DNA of 23,219 nucleotides from CAZNJQ01 sp964573545. Lineage in GTDB: Bacteria > Patescibacteriota > Minisyncoccia > Phycocordibacterales > UBA2135. Made by a program: the position numbers and the translations under genes. The notes under the pieces were generated by a model, which did not search any database, was not told where the DNA came from, and saw only the letters and a list, made by a program, of their open reading frames with translations. The DNA lies in NCBI GenBank assembly GCA_964573545.1, contig CAZNJQ010000010.1, positions 1 through 23,219 on the forward strand. The letters run 5' to 3'. Positions 12,392-19,578 of this stretch are shown here, piece after piece; position 1 is the stretch's first letter; every line of letters starts with the position of its first letter.

Positions 12392-14713
12392 ATGGACCAA
12401 GGAAATACATATGAAGGAGCGGGTTCGGGCGCAACGAGCGGCGCATCGTCGGATGCTTTTGCGACTCTGTGGAGCGCGCGCATGAAAGCGTTCTATCAGC
12501 ACTCCAAGGGCCTCGCGATATTCGCGGGAATACTCGGCGTCATGGTCATCGGTTTCATTTTCATCACAACGCTCGAGCAGCAGAAGGAATCGACGATTCT
12601 CCCAAGCCAGGGCGCGGCGTCGGTGCTTGTTATCTTGCAGCCGGAAGTTTCCATAAAAAATCCCGGCACGGAGTCTTTTGCCGCAGTTTCTGCCGAAGAT
12701 ATCATTCCGGTCGCGGAGGGCGCGGAAGTTCTCGTTGCACAAAACGGACAAGCGGCAATTCTTTATCCGAACGGCACGCTCACTACACTGGGCGGCGGCT
12801 CACATGTCGTCATTGATGAGCTTAAAGGAGGCGGAGAAGTTTCAAAGATGACCCTCCTTGCCGGAACTATGTGGGCGCGAGTCGAACGGCTCATGAACGA
12901 GGGTGAAACGTATGAAGTCCGCGCGAACGGATTTGTCACGTCGGTACGCGGTACCGAGTTCGAATTAGCTCTCTCTGAAGACGGAAAGACGGCGATCTCA
13001 GTCTTAAACAGCGTCGTCTCGCTTGCGCCCCTTGATGCAAACGGTCTTCCTCTCGCAAGCGAGGCGGTAGAGATCGGCGGCGGCGAAAAGATAGCATTTA
13101 CTCCCGCTGCGACGACGAAAAAAGACCTTGAAACATTGAAAACCGATATTCCCACGGCGCTCCTTCAGGATGCCGTGCTTGCTCACGCACTTGTTGACCA
13201 GGGGCTTGAGAGCACGGGCGTTCGAGTGGGTGCGCGAGACACACTTGGCGGGCTTGTCTCGGCAGGCATGACCCCGGATAGCCCGTTTTATTTCCTTGAA
13301 GAATTATCCGAGCTGGTCGGCACAGTGGCGGCTGTTTCCGGAGACGCGAAAGCTCGGCGGTACATGGCGCTTGCCGAGGAGCGTCTTGCTGAAGTTGAAG
13401 CGCTCTCTGCGCGCGGAGGCCAGGATGGTGTTGGGATAGACAGAGCGCTCAATCGCTACGACAGCGAGCTTGCCGGAGCGATTGCCGAAAGCAAAAACGC
13501 CCGCGGCGCAGAGACGAGCGAGACAGTCGCTCGGGCGACCGCAAAACACATCGCCGTGCTTGAGCGCGTCATAGAGCGCGTTCCCGAAGAGGCTCGCGGC
13601 TTTGTGCGCAACGCACAATCACTTTCAAGAATCGGCCACGTAAATGCAGTCGAGGTACTCGGGGAGAAAGACCCGACATCCGCACTGGCCGTTATTGCGG
13701 AGACGGCGGACCGCCGGCTCCGAGAAGCGCAAGCCCGTGCGGCGCAAGGAAAGGCGCTCGGAATGTTCGATGCGCTTCAGGATTACGACCGGCTCGTTCG
13801 TTTGGGTGGTGAACTGCAGGTTGACAATACAGAGTTTGCGGAGACGTATGCCGAAGAAGTTAACAAAACGCTTCGCACGGTTGAAACGCTAAACACTCTC
13901 GCGGAAGACTTGCCGCCGGGATACAAGCGCACGACCGAAGAAATCCGCACGCGCTCCATAGAAAATCAGCTCTCATCGATCGCAACAGTCGCCGAAGAGA
14001 AACCGGAAAAAGCCGTTGCGCTCTTCGCCGATACCGCTGATTACTATCTCGAGAAAGCACAGGACCGTTCCCGAGAGGGGGATAAAAAGGAAGCTCAAGC
14101 GGCGCTTGAATCATATGAAGAGTATGCGGATTTTGGCGCCAAGATAGCAGGCCTTGCGAAAGATATCGGAAGCGGCGAGACATCCGTCAAGGAATTGGTA
14201 CAGCAGGCGACTGCACACCACGAAGAAGTTCTTAAGACAGTCCGCTCGCAAGTGCCTGTTGCCGCCCAAGAAGCGATTACGAGGTCTATTTCGAATATAG
14301 AAAAAGTTAGAACAGGCCGGGTAGAGGCAGTTACGCTCGAAGAGTTCAAGGAACAGCATACGCCGACGAAGTTTGATGATTTGGAGTCACCCGCTGCTCC
14401 CGCAGTGCCTGAAGCGGCGCCGAAGGTGGAGGATAAGGTGGAGGTGAGAACGGAGACAAGAACAGGGACGTCTCCGACAATCCCTGCACCTGTGCGAGAC
14501 GAGAGAACAAGGCAAGATACTCAAATTCCTACATCAATACCTGCGCCAACACCTGTACCGATTCCTCAACTTAAGCTTCCGACTATTCCATCCATTGTGC
14601 CGTCAGTAAAGTCTGAGGAGACGGAAGTCAGGCAGGCTGCTCCTGCGGCTATACCGTCCCAAACAGAGAGCGACGATTCGGATTCCACACAACCTTCGTC
14701 CTCGCGCCGATAG
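12392..14713 (+). CDS. Membrane-anchored FecR/DUF5667 repeat protein
   Basis: About 773 residues. A short cytoplasmic N-terminus is followed by one helix at about 41-61 (LAIFAGILGVMVIGFIFITT), so most of the protein is outside the membrane. An FecR-like beta domain spans about 100-215 (TLLAGTMWARV, VTSVRGTEFELALSEDGKTA). A DUF5667-like segment begins at about 293 (TPDSPFYFLEELSELVGTVA). The region 295-640 holds three diverged alpha-helical units of about 100 residues. The tail from about 655 is rich in Pro, Ser and Thr (IPAPTPVPIPQLKLPTIPSI), like a wall-spanning or surface stalk. FecR domains sense or transmit envelope signals in other systems. The neighbouring receiver and kinase support a signalling or envelope role, but this is inference. 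A TATTAT box lies 24 nt upstream of the ATG. Confidence 0.82.
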   Translation: MDQGNTYEGAGSGATSGASSDAFATLWSARMKAFYQHSKGLAIFAGILGVMVIGFIFITTLEQQKESTILPSQGAASVLVILQPEVSIKNPGTESFAAVSAEDIIPVAEGAEVLVAQNGQAAILYPNGTLTTLGGGSHVVIDELKGGGEVSKMTLLAGTMWARVERLMNEGETYEVRANGFVTSVRGTEFELALSEDGKTAISVLNSVVSLAPLDANGLPLASEAVEIGGGEKIAFTPAATTKKDLETLKTDIPTALLQDAVLAHALVDQGLESTGVRVGARDTLGGLVSAGMTPDSPFYFLEELSELVGTVAAVSGDAKARRYMALAEERLAEVEALSARGGQDGVGIDRALNRYDSELAGAIAESKNARGAETSETVARATAKHIAVLERVIERVPEEARGFVRNAQSLSRIGHVNAVEVLGEKDPTSALAVIAETADRRLREAQARAAQGKALGMFDALQDYDRLVRLGGELQVDNTEFAETYAEEVNKTLRTVETLNTLAEDLPPGYKRTTEEIRTRSIENQLSSIATVAEEKPEKAVALFADTADYYLEKAQDRSREGDKKEAQAALESYEEYADFGAKIAGLAKDIGSGETSVKELVQQATAHHEEVLKTVRSQVPVAAQEAITRSISNIEKVRTGRVEAVTLEEFKEQHTPTKFDDLESPAAPAVPEAAPKVEDKVEVRTETRTGTSPTIPAPVRDERTRQDTQIPTSIPAPTPVPIPQLKLPTIPSIVPSVKSEETEVRQAAPAAIPSQTESDDSDSTQPSSSRR

Positions 14714-14744
14714 CTATTGAGCGTAGGCCTTCCCTATATCGCAG

Positions 14745-16901
14745 ATGGCTAAGAATCATTTCCTCATCTGGTTCGCGGTTTCCGTTGTTATAAGCATGCT
14801 CGCTCTGGCGGACATCTTTCCTGTTGCCCGAAGCCAGTTTTCCGATGCGCTTTTTATAGAGCATACTCCACCACCGCCGCGCATTATTATCTTCAAGATA
14901 GATGATGCGAGCCTCAACACGATAGGGCAGTGGCCGTGGCCGCGCGAGACTTTTGCAGAAATTATCGGTCGCCTTCAAAGCGCAGCGGTTATTGGTATCG
15001 ATGTTCAGTTCAGGGAGCCCTCGCGTCTCGGCAATGGAGATGATGGCGCATTTGAGAATGCGCTTGCGAAATCAGCTGCTCCCGTGGTATTTCCCGTTGA
15101 ACTTAAAGCGCCCGGCGTCGCGGCGCCGCTCCTTCCTGCGTTTGCCGGACACGTCTCCGGTGGTTTTTCGAACGTCATTACGGGGCCCGGCGGGGTCGTG
15201 CGCACGGTGGAGGAGGTGAGCGGAGATATTCAGAGTTTTGCGAGTGCCATAAGTTCTCTGTACGGGAACGACCGCGCACCAAGAAGCGGAGACCCAGTTC
15301 GCATCTTTTATCGCGGGCGAAATAACACATATCCGTCCTTTCCTGTGACGAGCCTTCTCGACGGAAGCGTTCCGGAATCACTGTTGAAAGGTAAAATCAT
15401 TCTCATTGGCGTCACCGCGAGTGATGTCAGGAATTTCTATCTGACACCGTTCGGCTTTATGAGCGGCATTGAGCTCCAAGCGAACGCCATTGATACGTTT
15501 TTAGACGACATCCGATATACGGAGAATCCGTGGGTCAATACTGCCGCGATTTTCCTCCTCTCGATTCTTGTCGTGCTCGCGAGCGTTTATGTGCGCAATT
15601 TCTTTTTACTATTCCTTACGCTCACGGGCATTATTGCAGCGTACACCCTGGCCGCATTCGTTGCGGTCGACAACTTTTTCATTATCGACCTCTTTTATCC
15701 GCTTATCGCAGTCGTCGGCACGGCGCTTGTATTCAGCGTGTCGCAATATGTCACTGTCGCGCGCCGCGAAGCACTTCTTCGCGAATCGTTCGGATATCTT
15801 GATGCGATGGTAAAGAGCATGAACGAAGGGGTTGTTATGGCGGACACGAAGGGGAATATCGTCGTTGTAAACCCGGCCGCGGAGGCCCTGGTGGGTACGC
15901 CGAAAGAAGCCCTGACGCTTGAGCGGTTCGGCGAGCTTGCGGGGAAATCCCTCAATGTGCGGGAGCGCCTCGAGAAGAGCATGCGCGAGGACACCATCCT
16001 TGTCGAAGAAGAGGTGTTCATCAAAGACAAGTTTTATCAGGTTTTTGTGGCTCCCGTGAAGCGCCGCGGATACGAGATTTTAGGCGGAATCGTTATTTTT
16101 CACGACATTACGCCGCAGAAGGAAGTCGAGCGGATCAGGGAAGATTTCACGTCCATGATGGTGCATGAGCTGCGGTCGCCCGTTGATGCCATGAAGAAAA
16201 TATCCGAAGCGATACTCGGTGAAAAGGTGACGCCGCGCGAAAAAGAGCTGTACCATCGGTATATCGAGCTTATTAAGGATAATTCTTCGCAGATACTCGG
16301 GCTTGTGAACGACCTTCTCGATGTGGCGAAGATAGAAGCAGGGAAATTCGAGGTCGCGAAAAGCGAGGGCGATATTCGCGCCATCGTCTCGGACCGCATC
16401 AGTTTTTACAAAGAAGCGGCAGAGAGCGCGGGGGTTACGCTTTCGCTGTGCGCAGGGAGCGGCGCTCCGCAGAAGTTCGCGTTTGACGGAAAGCGCATCG
16501 TGCAGGTCTTGAACAATCTGATCTCAAACGCGCTTAAATTTACGCCCGCCAAAGGACGGGTTGTCGTGCACGTTCTCGCGCACGACGGCACGCGCGCCGT
16601 CTCTCTCGAGATGAAAACGTGCCGCATTGCCATAGAGCCGCACGAGGCCGTGCGCTCACTGCCTGGGTCGGTCGTGGTCGCCGTCGAAGACTCGGGGGGT
16701 GGCATTCCGCGGGATAAAATCGGACAGCTTTTCAATAAATTCAGACAGCTTAAGAATTCGGAAGGACGGGGCACGGGGCTCGGTCTCTCGATTGCCAAGG
16801 GAATCGTCGAAGCTCATGGCGGGACAATCAGGGTTTTCTCCGAAGAGGGCAAGGGGAGTGTTTTCTATTTCAACATTCCTCTATCGAAAGATTCGAAATA
16901 G
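14745..16901 (+). CDS. CHASE2-PAS sensor histidine kinase
   Basis: 718-residue membrane kinase. An N-terminal helix (about 6-24) leads into an extracytoplasmic CHASE2 sensor domain (about 25-260; IIIFKIDDASLNTIGQWPWP and LKGKIILIGVTASDVRNFYL are characteristic). Three membrane helices follow (about 265-340), then a PAS domain (about 350-460; MNEGVVMADTKGNIVVVNPA), HisKA with His474 in MMVHELRSPVD, and an ATP-binding domain with Asn595 (NLISNALKFT), VEDSGGGIP, FNKF and GRGTGLGLSIAKG. All catalytic motifs are intact, so autophosphorylation is expected. CHASE2 ligands are unknown. No response regulator is fused; the receiver at 11890 is the nearest candidate. It starts 31 nt after the FecR-like gene, probably in the same transcript. 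Confidence 0.94.
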   Translation: MAKNHFLIWFAVSVVISMLALADIFPVARSQFSDALFIEHTPPPPRIIIFKIDDASLNTIGQWPWPRETFAEIIGRLQSAAVIGIDVQFREPSRLGNGDDGAFENALAKSAAPVVFPVELKAPGVAAPLLPAFAGHVSGGFSNVITGPGGVVRTVEEVSGDIQSFASAISSLYGNDRAPRSGDPVRIFYRGRNNTYPSFPVTSLLDGSVPESLLKGKIILIGVTASDVRNFYLTPFGFMSGIELQANAIDTFLDDIRYTENPWVNTAAIFLLSILVVLASVYVRNFFLLFLTLTGIIAAYTLAAFVAVDNFFIIDLFYPLIAVVGTALVFSVSQYVTVARREALLRESFGYLDAMVKSMNEGVVMADTKGNIVVVNPAAEALVGTPKEALTLERFGELAGKSLNVRERLEKSMREDTILVEEEVFIKDKFYQVFVAPVKRRGYEILGGIVIFHDITPQKEVERIREDFTSMMVHELRSPVDAMKKISEAILGEKVTPREKELYHRYIELIKDNSSQILGLVNDLLDVAKIEAGKFEVAKSEGDIRAIVSDRISFYKEAAESAGVTLSLCAGSGAPQKFAFDGKRIVQVLNNLISNALKFTPAKGRVVVHVLAHDGTRAVSLEMKTCRIAIEPHEAVRSLPGSVVVAVEDSGGGIPRDKIGQLFNKFRQLKNSEGRGTGLGLSIAKGIVEAHGGTIRVFSEEGKGSVFYFNIPLSKDSK

Positions 16902-16913
16902 TGGCGGATTGTT

Positions 16914-16943
16914 TTGCGGGAGAGGTTCCGGATACGTTATACT
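16914..16943 (+). promoter_or_regulatory. Promoter of the TraB/TIKI-like gene
   Basis: TTGCGG (16914-16919), an 18-nt spacer and TATACT (16938-16943). The ATG at 16950 is 6 nt after the box, so a leaderless mRNA is predicted. Confidence 0.6.
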
Positions 16944-16949
16944 GCCCTT

Positions 16950-17840
16950 ATGGAGAGAAAAAGTTTCGAAAAATCAGTTTCGACGGGAAAGGAGGGAGAG
17001 AGGATAGAAAAACTCAAAAACTTGATCCTTACGAATGAGGAGTACCGGGACCATCCATTCGCCCGGGAGGAAGACGCCCGAGCGTATGTTTTTAAGCTGG
17101 AGCACAAAGGGAAATGTCTCTTCTATTTCGGCAGCGCTCATATCACTTGCCCCGCGGATTCTTTGTATACGGAGATAAAAGCGCGGTTTGATGAGGTAAT
17201 GCCGGACATGGTTTATATCGAGGGAGCAGGACAGGTGAATCATGATAAAGACGCAGTAAGAGAAGGGGTTTTAAAAACCACCTTGGGGCAGGCGCGGGCG
17301 AACGGAGAAGGAAATTTTGTGCTGAAGCTCGGCGTTGATGTTGGAGCCGACTTTGAATCACCGGAACCGGAACTTTCTCAAGAAATCAATCGCTTGCGCG
17401 ATAAAGGATTCTCGAGGCAGGATATTTTTAGTTTTTATATGTATAGAGACATAGACCAGTATCAAAGGCAGCACAAGGTTTGGACCGTTCCGGGATGTAA
17501 AAAATATCTTGAGCCGTATATAAAAAATTTTCACCGGGCAAGTGGTTGGAGCGCGGAAGAGATGGCGATTTTGGGGCATCGAATTTTCTCGGAGCTCAAA
17601 ATAAGCGACAACGCTTTTTATCATACGCGCGTTAACCCGATTCCATGGGATGGAGAACCACAGACCGCCACAAATGAGATTTCGAGAGTGTCGAGCAGTT
17701 TTAGGGACAGATATATATTCGAAAGAATCGCTGAGGGGCTGAAAACCCATGACAGACTTTTTGTCGTCTACGGCTCTGCGCACGCGGTAAAGCAGGAGCC
17801 GGCGCTCCGCGCTCTCATGTCCGGTCTCCCGGCATCGTAA
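16950..17840 (+). CDS. TraB/TIKI-like (EreA/ChaN-type superfamily) protein
   Basis: 296 residues. Likely a member of the TIKI/TraB/EreA-like group, recognised from a first GSAH motif (61-64, in LFYFGSAHITCP), a conserved Glu91 in MVYIEGAG and a second GSAH-type motif near the C-terminus (RLFVVYGSAHAVKQEPALRA). In characterised relatives such His/Glu motifs bind metal or catalyse hydrolysis; which applies here cannot be told. No signal peptide or helix is seen, so a cytoplasmic location is likely. The start at 16950 is preferred to the in-frame ATG at 16914 because the promoter overlaps that extension. Moderate confidence in the superfamily, none in the substrate. Confidence 0.65.
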   Translation: MERKSFEKSVSTGKEGERIEKLKNLILTNEEYRDHPFAREEDARAYVFKLEHKGKCLFYFGSAHITCPADSLYTEIKARFDEVMPDMVYIEGAGQVNHDKDAVREGVLKTTLGQARANGEGNFVLKLGVDVGADFESPEPELSQEINRLRDKGFSRQDIFSFYMYRDIDQYQRQHKVWTVPGCKKYLEPYIKNFHRASGWSAEEMAILGHRIFSELKISDNAFYHTRVNPIPWDGEPQTATNEISRVSSSFRDRYIFERIAEGLKTHDRLFVVYGSAHAVKQEPALRALMSGLPAS

Positions 17841-17844
17841 TCTT

Positions 17845-18044
17845 ATGGAGTATGTATTCTGGCTCTTTGTCACGGCTTTGTTCCTGGTCTCGTACTCTTT
17901 GGGAAGATGGGCGAGCAGTTTTTCCCCGTTCTTTCGGGTAAGGCGGACGCGGACGAGATGTTTACAAAATTCTCCGGCAAGGCGGATGAGACACTAACCC
18001 AACTTTTATGGTGGGCCCGTGCCCTCAAAGCCGCGCGTGCGTGA
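17845..18044 (+). pseudogene. Probable frameshifted small membrane protein gene
   Basis: ATG 17845, 4 nt after the upstream stop, opens a frame starting MEYVFWLFVTALFLVSYSLG, a clean membrane helix, but it then runs into an Arg-rich, unlikely tail and stops at 17995-17997. From about 17900 the frame two bases over reads KMGEQFFPVLSGKADADEMF and ends ADETLTQLLWWARALKAARA with TGA at 18042, with much more protein-like composition. Joining the two would give about 66 residues: one helix plus an amphipathic tail. This suggests a single indel (mutation or sequencing error). Alternatively, 17907-18044 alone could encode 45 residues. Confidence 0.4.
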
Positions 18045-18121
18045 TATCTCATCAGGTGCTCTTCCTCTTTACATTACATTCGGGAGCGTAGTAGTGTAGG
18101 AGTAGATATGTTTTGTACTCC

Positions 18122-18127
18122 AGGAGG
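18122..18127 (+). promoter_or_regulatory. Consensus Shine-Dalgarno site
   Basis: AGGAGG, 5 nt before ATG 18133; the only full consensus site in front of an assigned gene here. Confidence 0.75.
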
Positions 18128-18132
18128 GCACC

Positions 18133-18498
18133 ATGACGAATGTCGTTGCCGCAGGGAAGACATTTGAGGAGCTTGCCGCGCTTTTTAAAGAAAACCCCGA
18201 GGAATTTGAGAGGTTGCGGAAAGAAGTTTTAGAAGAGGAGATTTTGAAATATCCAGAAGAGCGCAGGGCGCGTTTGCGGGCGATACTCTTTAATCTTGAT
18301 ACGCGCCTGAGGCACCACGGGAGCGGCATCGCGCGGTACAATGCGATTGTTGCCGACCTTCTCGGCGCTCGTGTCCCGGCGCTTTCCAACGCATTGAAAG
18401 ATTTAGGCCGTGAAGCGCGGAAGTTCCAAAAGACAGTGGATGAGTTTCGTGGTTTTGTTAAGGAAGTATCTTTGCCGGAAGAGAAAAAGGTCGTTTAA
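18133..18498 (+). CDS. DUF3135-like protein
   Basis: 121 residues, predicted all-helical and highly charged. The opening TFEELAALFKENPEEFERLR, followed by KEVLEEEILKYPEERRARLR and LFNLDTRL, resembles the DUF3135 family (usually about 100 residues), which has no known function. The C-terminal half (ALKDLGREARKFQKTVDEFR) could form a coiled coil. The strong ribosome-binding site at 18122 and the terminator at 18511 define it as a well-translated single gene; AT-rich boxes upstream are not clear enough to name a promoter. Confidence 0.7.
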   Translation: MTNVVAAGKTFEELAALFKENPEEFERLRKEVLEEEILKYPEERRARLRAILFNLDTRLRHHGSGIARYNAIVADLLGARVPALSNALKDLGREARKFQKTVDEFRGFVKEVSLPEEKKVV

Positions 18499-18510
18499 TG
18501 CGAGTGCATG

Positions 18511-18538
18511 AAGCCCGATTACATACTCGGGCTTTTTC
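18511..18538 (+). terminator. Intrinsic terminator after the DUF3135-like gene
   Basis: AAGCCCGA (18511-18518) pairs with TCGGGCTT (18527-18534), with an 8-nt loop and a following T-run. It ends 25 nt before the archease -10 box. Confidence 0.85.
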
Positions 18539-18562
18539 TATGTGGAGCCATGCACATCGTAG

Positions 18563-18568
18563 TATAAT
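18563..18568 (+). promoter_or_regulatory. -10 box of the archease-thpR-rtcB operon
   Basis: A perfect TATAAT lies 7 nt before ATG 18576, with no ribosome-binding site, so the operon mRNA probably starts at or next to the first codon. No convincing -35 is seen. The preceding terminator separates it from the upstream gene. Confidence 0.6.
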
Positions 18569-18575
18569 GGATTGT

Positions 18576-19001
18576 ATGCCTTATTCCTTTCTTGAACATA
18601 CGGCGGATGTGCGCATGTATGTGACGGGGCGTACCCAGGAAGAGCTTTTTTGTGACGCGCTTCTTGGCATGATAGCCGCGGCCCGCCCCGCCCCAGGCGA
18701 GGCAGGCACCACTCCGGGTGGCGGAAAGCCCGTAGAGAGGACTCTGTCGGTCTCGGCTCCGGATGTGACCGCGCTTCTCATAGATTTCTTAAGCGAAGCG
18801 CTTGTTCTTATGCACACCGAGCGCGAAGCGTATCTTGACGCGCACTTTCTCCGCCTTGATGAGCGCTCCCTTGAAGCGGAACTTCGCGGATATGTCGCCG
18901 ATTCTTTTGAGGAAGATATCAAGGCAGTCACCTATCACGAGGCGGACGTAAAAAAAGAGAAGGACGGAACATGGTCTACTAATATCGTGTTTGATATCTA
19001 A
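18576..19001 (+). CDS. Archease
   Basis: Accessory protein that activates RtcB-type RNA ligases by promoting their guanylylation and multiple turnover. The family start is clear (MPYSFLEHTADVRMYVTGRT, with the conserved metal-site Asp), as are VTALLIDFLSEALVLMHTE, the DIKAVTYHEADV motif and the C-terminal IVFDI. At 141 residues it has normal length. Residues about 36-50 (ARPAPGEAGTTPGGG) are a Gly/Pro-rich insert that matches a CCGCC-type palindromic repeat in the DNA (18683-18707). The start is set by the TATAAT box 7 nt upstream; ATG 18567 lies within the box. thpR begins 1 nt after the stop. Confidence 0.93.
   Translation: MPYSFLEHTADVRMYVTGRTQEELFCDALLGMIAAARPAPGEAGTTPGGGKPVERTLSVSAPDVTALLIDFLSEALVLMHTEREAYLDAHFLRLDERSLEAELRGYVADSFEEDIKAVTYHEADVKKEKDGTWSTNIVFDI
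18683..18707. repeat. CCGCC-N3-GGCGG-type palindrome inside archease
   Basis: CCCGCCCCGCC and GGCGAGGCAGG form 11-nt arms with two mismatches around the loop CCA. It encodes part of the Gly/Pro-rich insert and keeps the reading frame. Confidence 0.6.
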
Positions 19002-19002
19002 T

Positions 19003-19566
19003 ATGAGCATGAGACTCTTGCATAAACCACAGCGTGTTTTTATCGGGATTAAAATGTCTGAGGAAATTGCCGACGCATGCGTGAAGCTTCAGGCGGACCT
19101 CGCGGATCTGCCTGCACGGTTTATTCCTCCCGAGGATATACATCTCACGTTGGTACCCCCGTGGGACGAGTCCGATATTCGTTTTGCCGAATATACACTG
19201 CAAACCACTCTTTTCCCCGCGAAGTGTTTTACTCTGGAGCTTCAGCGACTTTCGTATGGACCCGACCCCATGCGGCCGTGGCTTGCATGGATAGAATGTG
19301 CGGCATCTGCCGAACTTGTGGCGCTTAAAAAAGAGCTCATGAAGGCATTCGGTGCGCGTGACAGCGTGCCTTTCACGCCGCATGTTACGATTGCGCGATT
19401 TTCCGAAAAGGATGCGGAAGTGCTCACGCATCGCCCCATTGACCGCTCCGTGCGCCTTTCAATGCGGGTTGATTCAGTTCAATTTTTCTCCTCTCCTGGC
19501 AAGGGTGGCGAAGGGTACACCGTTCTTGCTTCGCTGCCTCTCTGTGAAGGTGGCACTCCGTCATAA
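19003..19566 (+). CDS. thpR: RNA 2',3'-cyclic phosphodiesterase (2'-5' RNA ligase family)
   Basis: 2H phosphoesterase that opens RNA 2',3'-cyclic phosphate ends to 2'-phosphates; some members also join 2'-5' ends in vitro. Both catalytic HxTx motifs are present: HLTL (47-50) and HVTI (127-130), in a 187-residue protein of normal size (RVFIGIKMSEEI start, FSSPGKGGEGYTVLASLPL end). It lies 1 nt after archease and 12 nt before rtcB, so all three are surely co-transcribed. Its product ends differ from those RtcB uses, so it may compete with or edit RtcB substrates. An in-frame ATG at 18991 overlaps archease and is less likely. Confidence 0.92.
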   Translation: MSMRLLHKPQRVFIGIKMSEEIADACVKLQADLADLPARFIPPEDIHLTLVPPWDESDIRFAEYTLQTTLFPAKCFTLELQRLSYGPDPMRPWLAWIECAASAELVALKKELMKAFGARDSVPFTPHVTIARFSEKDAEVLTHRPIDRSVRLSMRVDSVQFFSSPGKGGEGYTVLASLPLCEGGTPS

Positions 19567-19578
19567 AGTTTCAGGCGC

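Noticed and set aside
16545..16560. CCCGCC...GGACGGG as another in-frame repeat in the kinase
   Set aside because: It encodes the normal FTPAKGR segment after the N box with no extra residues, so it is not an insertion.
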